Assembly (NCBI GenBank): GCA_014925825.1 | Contig: JACGCK010000114.1 | Span: forward strand, 62,001-126,000 | DNA from: Pholiota molesta | Taxonomy: Eukaryota; Basidiomycota; Agaricomycetes; Agaricales; Strophariaceae | Reading direction: 5' to 3' | Length of the DNA: 64,000 nt | In this document: in pieces, positions 34,021 through 43,844 of the stretch | Layout of the letters: each line of letters starts with the position of its first letter | How positions within the stretch are numbered: the first letter of the stretch is position 1 | Notes under the pieces: model-generated | Told to the model about the DNA's origin: nothing | Database searches by the model: none | The model's input: the letters and a program-made list of their open reading frames with translations, nothing else | Program-made: the position numbers and the translations under genes

Positions 34021-35412
34021 GTACATAGAATGAAAATGGTGGGTTTGGGAATATCTCGTCCAGGGTCCGCATACGCTAAGCGAATCGCGATCAGTGTCTC
34101 CTCCTCCGTTTTCTCGTCCGCGTCCGTTGCTCAGCCTTGCCTGTGTCTTGTAGACCATACCAGTTATCAATAAGAAACTTATAGTCCATTTAATTACGAC
34201 CAGAATACAGAAAAGCGACCTATTTATTGTGTTTTATTCCAGTGTGTTATTGAGTGTTAAGGATGAGATTCATGTTTCTACATTTTCAAAATTGCGAACC
34301 TCGTCTACGCAGCGGCCAAGTATAACCGCGACCTACCCACCCAGCGACCCCTGACCCAGTAGGACATAATACCATGTCGTAAAACTAAAGGGAAATGGCA
34401 CTAACGTGCTTATTCCATGCAATGCTCCGAACCTAAGCATCCAGCAAATGCATCTTCTTGCAGGCGGAAAGTTCAAGCGCGCGATCTTCGCTGGCAACGC
34501 ACCCGATAGGACCCTTGATGGCACTAGTAACCGAGTTTTACGTGCTTTTTTCCAGGTCCCCGCGCGATGCGCAATGGTCTGGAAACGCGAAACGGGGTGG
34601 GAGGAGAGGGTCATGCTCGGTACGGATACCCTTGGCTGCCCTAGCCTGGCCGCTCTAAATTTCTGGTGTTCGATAGAAGCTCATCGGAGCTATGTATTAC
34701 TACATGTTTGAGGGGTCTACATGGGATTGACACGAGAGCAGCGGATGCGCTCTGCAAGCTCTTTGATTGAATCTTGATGTCGCCGTTGTCTCGTACATGC
34801 CGCCGCATTGCGTTCGCAGCAATAAAGGAAAATGTTAGTACTGTAGATATATATGTAATATATACCCATGAGTTAAGATCGATGCGTTTTCTGGATTTCA
34901 ACTGGCGAATTGGGAGAGGAGGCGCGCGTTGTTATAGGAGTGATGACTATCTGAACGCCCGTCTCTGTGCTCAACTAGAATGGAAACTACGATCAATAAG
35001 AGATTATATATGTACTCGGCCGTCTTTATATGTGCAATGCAAAGGCGCAAAGCTTTGGGAGCATGTGTATTGCGTCACATTCAGCGCGAGCGCCTAAAAC
35101 GGTGGCACACCATGCGTGGCGCTTTACCTCGTTCGCTCGTGGCGACAAGCTACCAACGGCTTCGCATAATTTTTTTTCATTCGCTTCAACTCATATGAGA
35201 AGGACCAACTCGAAATTGCAAACACTCAGAGAGTAATCTCATCCACCAGTGACATCTTTCTAGGGATGGTCGATGATCCCGGATGAAATGAAAGTGGTTC
35301 AAGGAAAAAAAGAAGAGCCCGACATCAACCCGACATATCCCTAGACTCGACGGAGCCAATAAATAATGAGTGACACAGCCACCATACTGTAATTGGGATG
35401 GGTTGAAGACGA
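34021..35412. other. Intergenic region, partly repeat-derived
   Basis: No recognisable gene. 35280-35400 is a partial copy of the dispersed repeat (GAAAGTGGTTCAAGG, then AGAAGAGCCCGACATC). Open frames around 34330-34710 on both strands look incidental. Confidence 0.45.
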
Positions 35413-35642
35413 TTTACATTCCCTAGCAATCCGATATGCATATGGTCTACAACTGTAGACAGAAGATTTTCCAATAACTAGGCCATCCCGTACCTCGGAT
35501 ATAATTCGTATCAAATTCAAAAGAAGATACACAAACGATACATCGATAATTGTCAAGACAGTCATTCGTTCCAATGTCCTTCAGCACTCAGCGATCTTCA
35601 TGAACCAATCATGAACGTTCCACAACTTGCTACAACTTGAAC

Positions 35643-36581
35643 CTAGATGGGGCTTCTGAAGATGACAGTTCTTGGCTGGCTTCCACCAGAATCGGACACA
35701 ACATTACCACTGTACGCCCACTGTACATAGACACTAAGTATTGAGCAGTAAGAACCGTATAACCAAGACTCACATTGAGGTATCCACCATCGCCCAGTAA
35801 CTGGAAAGTCCCAGACCGAAAGGCGTAGAGATGATATCTAAATCCCGATGTCATCAATAGACAAATAACTCAACAATAACCCGGTAATAAGCACGTACGT
35901 GATGGAGCCAAATCCCCACCAAATTGGCAAAGAGACCATTTTCAACGTAAAATCGACATCGGGTCGCCCATCGAATCTGACCTGATGTCTGGTGTAGCAA
36001 ATGACATAGTTGAATGTAGGATCATTTCTCCTGAGATCCCTAACTGAGACTTGAGTGAATTCAGAACGCCTCTAATGAAAACAATGTATCAGATGAGCCG
36101 GATTTTCAGAATGTCAGGTTTAAAGGGCTCGCCTGGTGATCACTCCAACTTTGGTTTACAATCCATTGAATGATCGAACCAATAAAAGCCACAGCGCCGA
36201 TGACAGTTGCAATACTGCGGCCACCATGACTGGCGGCCACCTCCCTTGACTGGATACTCGGTGTAGCCTTATCAAGAGAGTCCTCATCGGATGCATGAGA
36301 TTCGAAGAGGCAAACCTGATGAGCATCAGCTTTCTTGACAGTGTCCCAGATTTTGTCCCAAGAGACGTTATTGACGTCTCCCACTGCAGAAGGTCAGATC
36401 AGTCCAGCCAAAAAATACGTGTAGTTGGGTAGATATTACCGGCGTCAAAATGAAGTAAAGCAACCACGTCACCGACTGGAAAATCGGTCTTGTTGAGTGC
36501 AGAAATTTCATCAGCGGGTACAGCAACGATGAGCTCTTCGATAGCTTTCTTGTCGGCTCCAGTGATTGCGGTATAGGCCAT
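35643..36581 (-). CDS. Orphan protein in left palindrome arm (copy A)
   Basis: Five exons mirror copy B: the start exon with MAYTAITGADKKAIEELIVA, an exon beginning VGDVNNVSWDKIWDTVKKAD, an exon with RNDPTFNYVICYTRHQVRFDG, a short exon with FRSGTFQLLGDGGYLN and a last exon ending with a TAG at 35643-35645. About 230 residues. The middle has a hydrophobic segment (ATVIGAVAFIGSIIQWIV) that could be a membrane helix or buried strand. The C-terminal half, with GDGGYLN then WAYSGNV, looks like a beta-rich domain. I do not recognise the family; there is no signal peptide. The intron after DHQ starts GCGAGC, a probable GC-AG intron. Faces copy B head-to-head, with the palindrome centre between them. 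Confidence 0.7.
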
Positions 36582-38209
36582 TGTTGTTAGAGTTGTGCGA
36601 GAGGTGATAATTCACTGGCAGATCCTTGTGCAAATGGCGGGTTATTTAACACTTTGAGATTGCTCACAGAAATTTAAATAAAGTCATGTCGGAATATCAG
36701 CATAAAGGGGCCCTCAGCCCAATGGAAACTTGGAACCTCCTATTCGGTTTTTGAATGGCTAAGAATCCAACAAAAAATGTGATATGGGCTTTTCAATGAT
36801 AGTAGGTTAATCTTGAGTCTATCAAAATTCAAAAGGCTCACGAAGAATGAGGGATGAAATACAAGCTTTCACGGTAAAGCCTGGACCACTGATTATGTTA
36901 AGGTTAGAATTTAGATTCAATAAGCACAGAAGCAACTGCAGGTAATTTTAAATACGGAGTCAAGTTCCTCCCATTGAATAGCTACATGTTCTCAAATTTC
37001 GGATGTGACAAGAAAAGGTATGTATGAATCATATGCATTGTGAGAAGTACTGTGCCAACTTCCAAGCGACTTCGCCGTGGAGTTTCTTGGTCAGTCCATA
37101 GTAGAAAATTGGAGATAAGAGACAAATTTAAAGGGTGCAGGTCAGTGAATGTGCCGGCTGAGAAAATTATGCAGAAGTCCATCACAATACTGCCTTTTTA
37201 CAGTGGTGATTAACTTCTAGAATCTAAATTCTCCCTTTGATGGCAATATAGGCTCATACTATACGTACATTGTCGACACCAAATTTCGAATGGTTTTATA
37301 GCATTACCGACGTCTTTAGGGTTATTTGAAACATGTTTTATGACTTTGCATGCCAGTGTGGCGGTGTACATACTGGCGCCATTATTACTACCGGCGCTTA
37401 ACGAAGCGCTTAACCAGCACTCTGAGTACTCCCGAGATTGAAACATTTATCCTACGGTAGTACGTACCTCTTGATGTATTGGCACGGTTTTGAGACGCTG
37501 AAATATTTGGTGTCGACAATGTACGTATAGTATGAGCCTATATTGCCATCAAAGGGAGAATTTAGATTCTAGAAGTTAATCACCACTGTAAAAAGGCAGT
37601 ATTATGACTGACTTCTGCATAATTTTTTCAGCCGGCACATTCGCTGACCTGCACCCTTTTAAATTTGTCTCTTATCTCCAAGTTTCTACTACGGACTGAC
37701 CAAGAAACTCCACGGCGAAGTCGCTTGGAAGTTGGCACAGTACTTCTCACAATGCATATGATTCATACATACCTTTTCTTGTCACATCCGAAATTTGAGA
37801 ACATGTAGCTATTCAATGGGAGGAATTTGACTCGGTATTTAAAATCACCTGTAGTTGCTTCTGTGCTCATTGAATCTAAATTCTAACCTTAACATAATCA
37901 GTGGTCCAGGCTTTACCGTGAAAGCTTGTATTTCATCCCTCATTCTTCGTGAGCCTTTTGAATTTTGATAGACTCAAGATTAACCTACTATCATTGAAAA
38001 GCCCATATCACATTTTTTGTTGGATTCTTAGCCATTCAAAAACCGAATAGGAGGTTCCAAGTTTCCATTGGGCTGAGGGCCCCTTTATGCTGATATTCCG
38101 ACATGACTTTATTTATAATTTCTGTGAGCAATCTCAAAGTGTTAAATAGCCCGCCAGTTGCACAAGGATCTGCCAGTGAATTATCACCTCTCGCACAACT
38201 CTGACAACA

Positions 38210-39103
38210 ATGGCCTATACCGCAATCACTGGAGCCGACAAGAAAGCTATCGAAGAGCTCATCGTTGCTGTCCCCGCTGATGAAATTTCTGCACTAAACA
38301 AGACCGATTTTCCAGTCGGTGACGTGGTTGCTTTGCTTCATCTTGACGCCGGTAATATCTACACAACTACACGTATTTTTTGGCTGGACTGATTTGACCT
38401 TCTGCAGTGGGAGACGTCAATAACGTCTCTTGGGACAAAATCTGGGACACAGTCAAGAAAGCTGATTCTCATGAAGTTTGCCTCTTCGAATCTCATGCAT
38501 CTACACCGAGTGCCCAGCCAAGGGTGGAGGTGGCAACTGTCATCGCGGCTGTGGCTTTTGTTGTTACGATCATTCAATGGATTACAGACCAAAACTGGAG
38601 TAATCACCAGGCGAGCCCTTTAAACCTGTTATTCTGTTGAATCCGGCTCATCTGATACAAAACGTTTTCATTAGAGGCGTTCTGAATTCACTCAAGTTAC
38701 AGTTAAGGATCTCAGGAGAAATGATCCTACATTCAACTATGTCATTTGCTACACCAGACATCAGGTCAGATTCGATGGGCGACCGGACGTCGATTTTACG
38801 TTGAAAATGGTCTCTTTGCCAATTTGGTGGGGATTTGGCTCCATCACGTACGTGCTTATTACCGGGTTATTGTTGGGTTATTTGTCTATTGATGACATTG
38901 GGATTTAGATTTCATCTCTACGCCTTTCGGTCTGGGACTTTCCAGTTACTGGGCGATGGTGGATACCTCAATGTGAGTCTTGGTTATACGGTTCTTACTG
39001 CTCAATACTTAGTGTCTATGTACAGTGGGCGTACAGTGGCAATGTTGTGTCCGATTCTGGTGGAAGCCAGCCAAGAACTGTCATCTTCAGAAGCCCCGTC
39101 TAG
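38210..39103 (+). CDS. Orphan protein in right palindrome arm (copy B)
   Basis: Exons 38210-38351, 38408-38610, 38675-38847, 38909-38972 and 39026-39103 give exactly 219 codons plus stop with consistent phases. The sequence matches copy A closely except for a deletion after ESHAS (copy A has DEDSLDKAT). Features: an acidic/basic N-terminal helix (ADKKAIEELI), a hydrophobic VATVIAAVAFVVTIIQWI, then a beta-rich C-terminal half (NYVICYTRHQVRFDG, GTFQLLGDGGYLN, WAYSGNVVSDSGG). The second intron begins GCGAGC where the third paralogue has GTGGGT, supporting a GC-AG intron. Function unknown. Confidence 0.75.
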
Positions 39104-39420
39104 GTTCAAGCTGCAACAAGTTGTGGAACGTTCGTGAAGATTGCTGAGTGCTAAAGGACTTTGGAATGAATGACTGTCTCTGTCTGGACAATTATCGATC
39201 TTTGGACTGAATGACCTTCTCTGTCGGGACAATTATCGATGTATCGTTTGTGTATCGTCGTTTGAATTTGATCTGAATTATGTCCGAGTTACGGGATGGC
39301 ATAGTTATTGAGAAACCTTCGGTCTACAGTTGCAGACCATAAGCATACAGGATTGCCAGGGAATGTAAATTAGCTGCCCTGGAGCGCGCCCAATATTTTG
39401 GTACAAACGATATGGCTCAG

Positions 39421-39476
39421 TAGCACTTGCCTCGTAGATATAACACCGTAGCACTTGCCTCGTAGATATAACACCG
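39421..39476 (+). repeat. 28-bp tandem duplication
   Basis: TAGCACTTGCCTCGTAGATA plus TAACACCG occurs twice without change (39421-39448 and 39449-39476), inside a partial copy of the dispersed repeat. Confidence 0.9.
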
Positions 39477-39542
39477 TAGCATACAAGTAGCATTCTCTAA
39501 TCAGGAAATCTTACCTTCTTTTCTCTTTTCCTTCTTCGTCAG

Positions 39543-39825
39543 TATCATGTAAAGCCGAAACCTGCTCGCCATGTCCAGACTAAGGGGTATATAAGAGTGA
39601 CAAATATTCGCGGCGAATATAGATATACATAAGTAGATAATACCTTCCGACAACAAGGAATGAAAACCAATTTTGCATCACGTAGGTCTATACGAGAAAC
39701 GCGACGCGAAAAAGAGAAATAAATAGAAGAAAGAGGTATCGTAGGCAAATGCCACCAATATATACTTAGAAAAGTCTCAATGTACTAGGGAAAAAAACGT
39801 CGAAAAGATCAAAGAAAAAAAAAGA
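39543..39825. repeat. Duplicated 3' flank of squalene synthase (copy 1)
   Basis: Nearly identical to 43556-43844. Both contain GGGGTATATAAGAGTG followed by the perfect 17-bp palindrome ATATTCGCGGCGAATAT (39604-39620 and 43610-43626). This sets the left boundary of the squalene synthase duplication. Confidence 0.75.
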
Positions 39826-41337
39826 CTACTCGCTGTACACCACCAGCGCCCAGATGATACCCGCACTGAGCAGGATGACCACCGAGAACGCCGCGCCGAC
39901 ATACAACAGCAGCTTGCGCTGGCTGATCTCCTTCCCGCCGTCCTGCAGCCGCGACGCCGACACCGTCCCGTTCGCCACCCCCGCGCGGAGCGCGTCCATG
40001 CGCTGCTTCTTCGCCAGCGCCGCGTCCACTTCCTGCTGGCGGAGCACGACCTGCGTGCGCGGGTCCGAGGGGTCGAGCGTCTGCTTGCCCGTCTCCTTGG
40101 AGAAGGCGACGAAGGAGGGGTAGTAGTGTTCGCACCACGACTCGATCTACACAAAGAAAATAAGTTCATGTCGATGAGCAAGCAAAGACGTGAAAAATGT
40201 ACCTTGCCACAAGCGATAGAGATGCGGATGAAGTTGGGGTCGGACGGCAGCGCCTTGGCGTGGATGCGGCGCGCGTATTCACGGAACACCAGACCCACTT
40301 CCCGCGGATTCGTCGATCGCATGATAAGCTAGCAAGAGAAAAAAACACGCGTGAGTCCACAACCCACAGCCACACACCGGGAACGACCTACGTTGGCCCC
40401 CACCGCTTTGGGGATCTTGATATTCCGCTGGAACATCTCCTTATTCATGAAGCACAGTTCCAGAGTCGCGATAGCCATCGCAGCGGGAATCGCGCAGAAG
40501 TTGAAGACGCTCTGGTTCTTCAGCATCCGGAGGTAGTCCAGCGAGTCCACCGCGTGCCGCAGCGCGTCCAGCACCATCCCGCTCTGCGCGTACGTCGCGC
40601 GCCGCACCACATCCGGATCCGTGCTCGTCATGTCCTTCATCTCCTTGAAGCCGTACACCGCCTTGCCCCAGATTTCGCGCGGCCAGAATAGCGCTTGTCG
40701 TCCACGTCTTCGCGTAAGTCACGGATGATGTTCATCTTTTGGAGGAGGAGACCCATGGAGTTGCTCAGCTCGAGCTGAGAGCCGATGTAGGGTGCCTCCT
40801 TCCCTGAGGCGGCGAATATCCGTGAGAGACCCTCGCCGACGAGGCCAGCGACATAATGACAGTAAAGATCGTATTCCGCAATAGTTTCGAGGTAGATGGA
40901 ACCAGTCGTCGCTGCTTTATGCGCGTAATCGGCCATTCCGGTCTCCATTTTGGTAGTGATATCAATGATAACATTTTTATATCTAAAAAAACGCGTCAGT
41001 TCATCCTGCATATGGAATTCGCGGCGAAACAATATGTCCCCTGAAACGAATGACAAAAATAGAAGGGTATGAAAACGCACTCAGGTAGGAGTCTATTGAC
41101 TTCTTCGACAACCGTGTCATATTCTACAAGTAGCTGGCGGTCTTTCTCTGCTGGGCCACAGCCGTCGTAATTCCACCTCGGGGTGACGGTGTGGACGTGG
41201 AAGGAGCGCAAGATTGGTTGCTTGATGTGGTCGGGGATGGTCATGTCATCTTCAATGGTGTCGAGTCCACGGAGAACAAGATAGAACAGAGCAATCTTCG
41301 CAGGCAATTGTCACTGGAGGGTCGACACGGCGGTATT
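39826..41337 (-). pseudogene. Squalene synthase, 5'-truncated and frameshifted copy
   Basis: Carries the last exons of squalene synthase: LRGLDTIEDDMTIPDHIKQ, then [31 protein letters not shown] and the C-terminal anchor KLLLYVGAAFSVVILLSAG. The first exon, present in the copy at 43845-45847, is absent; homology stops inside intron 1, where an ankyrin-gene fragment begins. In addition, one A is missing near 40688 (GGCCAGAATAGCG versus GGCCAGAAATAGCG), shifting the frame right after the second Asp-rich motif (VDDKRYS). Both defects mark it as non-functional for squalene synthesis. Confidence 0.88.
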
Positions 41338-41545
41338 TGGCAGGTTCACGTCCACGCTGGGGTGCTTCAGGACCGCCTGCACGTATTCGATGTTTTCCAC
41401 CGCGTTACAGGCCAGGTGCAGCGCCGTTCTCCCTAGCCAGTCTCTGACATTGACATCGCAGTAGGGGCAGTCGCGCTCCCCGATCCTCCTGCACCACCGC
41501 TGCGCGTCCACGATTTGCCCCCGCCGCCCGTGTAGCTCGTTGCCA
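41338..41545 (-). pseudogene. Fragment of the ankyrin/BTB gene exon 1
   Basis: The minus strand encodes VNVRDWLGRTALHLACNAVE and VLKHPSVDVNLP, matching the first exon of the gene at 22309 (about 22425-22625). Relative to that exon it has lost one base near CCTACTGCGATG, breaking the frame before the ankyrin repeat. It lies between squalene synthase intron sequence and an inverted copy of the dispersed repeat. Confidence 0.85.
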
Positions 41546-42105
41546 TCGTTCACGCGGTGTTAGAAAGGAATCGTCCGCGAAGTAAGCTGTATGCATTCAG
41601 GGAATAATCTCATCGCATCAGTGACATTTGCTTAGGGATGAAAGTGGTTCAAGAAAGAAAAGGAAGAGCCCGACTTTGATGCCAATCAATAATTAGCACA
41701 GCCACCATGTACATCTGACATTGCCGCCCCATCAGGAAATTCTTTCCTTTTCTACTTCCCTTCTTCGGTGCTTATCATCTTAGAGATTGGAACCGTAATT
41801 ATAGCCTGCTCGCTATGTAGAGAATAAGGGTATAAAATTGATAATATCCATGGCGAATATAGATATACATCACTAGATAATTCCATCTAAAAACAAACAA
41901 TAAAAACAATTTTGCATTACGCAGAGCTAGAAGAGAAATGCGAACAGTATATCTACGAGTCAGATGCCACTGAGCCATATCGCTTGTACCAAGATATCTA
42001 CTTGGGCAGAGGGATTAGATTTCCCGCAAAACGTCAGCGAGCTAGCGCGGCTTCGAAGCAGTGCAATCCTGTATGCGGCTTACTTTCTCCTGCTCCAATA
42101 CCTAT
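41545..42105 (-). repeat. Dispersed repeat, copy 2 (inverted relative to 20520-21110)
   Basis: Matches 20520-21110 in reverse through landmarks such as GATGAAAGTGGTTCAAG, the AATAATTAGCACAGCCACCATG tract and CCGTAATTATAGCCTGC. In this copy the repeat is joined to the ankyrin exon at GAACGATGGC, whereas at 21-22 kb the same two sequences are 1.3 kb apart. Confidence 0.8.
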
Positions 42106-42254
42106 GCCATCCCGTACCCGGACATAATTCGCATCAAATTCGGAGGATACAATAATGATGGTACAGACAGTCATGCATTTTAAGGTCATTTAGCGCTCAG
42201 CAAATATCATGTCACGATGTTCCACATTGCACAGCTTGTTAATACAACTTGAAC

Positions 42255-43223
42255 CTAGACGGGGTTGCTGAAGACGAGGGTTCTTGGCTGCCTTCCGCGA
42301 GAATCGGACGCAATAATGCCATAGCGCGCCCACTGTACATAGACACCATGTAGGATAAGTATCGAGCAGTAAGAACGTTATCAAAAAAGACTCACGTCAA
42401 GGTATCCACCATCGCCCAGTAAGCAAAAAGTCCCAGACCGAAAGGCATAGAGATCATAGCTAAATTCCGATGTTGTCAATAGGCAAACAACTCGATAATA
42501 AGCGCGTACGTGATGCCTCTAAACCCCCAGAGAAATGGCATAGAGACCTGTCTCCGCGTAAAATCGACATCGGGTTGCCCATCGAATCTGACCTCATGTC
42601 TGGTGCGGCAGATGACATAGTTGAATCGAGGATCGTTTCTACTTAGATCCCTAACTATGACTCGCGTAAATTCAGAACGTCTCTAATGAGAATATTGTGT
42701 CAGATTCAGATGAGCCTGGACGACAGAGTTAAATGAAGGACCCACCCGCTGATTGTCCCAATTTTGGTCTTTAATCCATTGAATGATTGGCCCAACAGCA
42801 TCCACAGCCGCGATGACAGCTGCGACAGCTGCAACGTTGCGGCCACTTGCAGCGCCCTCCGTTGGCTGGATACTCGGCGACATAAGCGTAGCCTTATCCA
42901 GAGCGTCCCCATCGGATACATGAGATTCACCGACTCGGAGGTCATCCTGATGAACATCAGCCTCTTTGACAGAGTCCCAAATTGTGTTCCAAGAGACAAC
43001 GACAGACATTTTGCGCATCTCCCGCTGCAGAACACGAAATCAGTGAGCCAAGAACACGAACAGCTGCGGGGACATTACCTGCATCAGTATGAAGTAGAGC
43101 AACTGGGTCAGTAACTGGAATCTCCGTCGTGGTTAGCGCAGACAGTTCGTCATCGGGGACGGCAGTGACGGGCTCTTGGATGGCTTTCTTGTCGGCTCCA
43201 GCGGTTGTTGTAATAGAGGCCAT
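42255..43223 (-). pseudogene. Third copy of the orphan gene (copy C), probably frameshifted
   Basis: Starts at ATG 43223 with MASITTTAGADKKAIQEPV and has recognisable equivalents of all later exons, ending in TAG at 42255-42257 after a W-A-R-Y-G-I-I-A version of the last exon. At the start of exon 2 it carries 10 extra bases relative to copies A and B (around 43000-43015, a TGTC-rich run), which puts the VSWNTIWDSVKEAD segment out of frame with exon 1 and leads to an early stop. An unusual splice choice could rescue it; otherwise it is a decaying paralogue. The intron after the hydrophobic exon has a GT donor here. Confidence 0.6.
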
Positions 43224-43844
43224 TGATGTCAGAGTTGTTCGAGAGGTTAAGTATATAAGTACTATGATATTACTCATGATGAATCACTGGCAGATCCTTG
43301 TCCAACAGGCGCCGGGTCATATGATGCTAATTTGAGATTGCTCATGGAATACCACCACCACCGCCGCCGGACGTCACTGCGGGGCTTGGTCCAGCCTGCG
43401 GATGGTGATTGAATATTGAGGTGGGCCTTCAAATTTTCACACCTTGTCCATTCATGCTCATCCCGACTTTGATGTGATACCAGCTTCCAAAACGCCAATA
43501 TATTCACTCCGATGTTGTAAGTATATTCACACCACCACCCAAGAAATCTTTCTTCGTGAGCCGCAACCTGCTCGCCATATCCAAACTAAGGGGTATATAA
43601 GAGTGATAAATATTCGCGGCGAATATAGATATACATAAGTAGATAATCCCTTCCGACAACAAGGAATGAAAACCAATTTTGCATCACGCAGGACTATACG
43701 AGAAACGCGACGCGAAAAAAGAGAAATAAATAAAAGAAAGAGGTATCATATGCAAGTGCCACCAATATATACTTAAGAAAAGTCCTAATGTACTCGAGAA
43801 AAAAAAACGTCGAAAAGATGAAGGGAAAAAAAAAAGGACTAATC
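43224..43844. other. Flank of copy C and duplicated 3' flank of squalene synthase
   Basis: 43224-43555 has no gene and includes a short CCACCACCACCGCCGCCGG microsatellite near 43352-43370. 43556-43844 is the second copy of the squalene synthase 3' flank. Confidence 0.55.

Larger units (their letters stand above)
35413..39370. repeat. 3.9-kb imperfect palindrome
   Basis: Left arm about 35413-37284 (1,872 bp), right arm about 37505-39370 (1,866 bp), loop 37285-37504 (220 bp unique). Position 37284 pairs with 37505, and the two ATGs (36581 and 38210) pair with only a 2-bp drift. Arms differ by scattered substitutions, a 36-bp-scale deletion in the right-arm gene and a small tandem duplication near 39167-39240. 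Each arm carries the same orphan gene reading outward. The divergence between arms argues against an assembly artefact. Confidence 0.92.

Noticed and set aside
37285..37504. Loop of the 3.9-kb palindrome as a small non-coding RNA or replication origin
   Set aside because: The 220 bp have no conserved structure, promoter or AT-rich consensus that would support either idea.
39589..39830. TATATAAG before the squalene synthase 3' end as a gene promoter
   Set aside because: It points into the 3' end of a minus-strand pseudogene with no ORF downstream on the plus strand; it is more likely part of the dispersed repeat.
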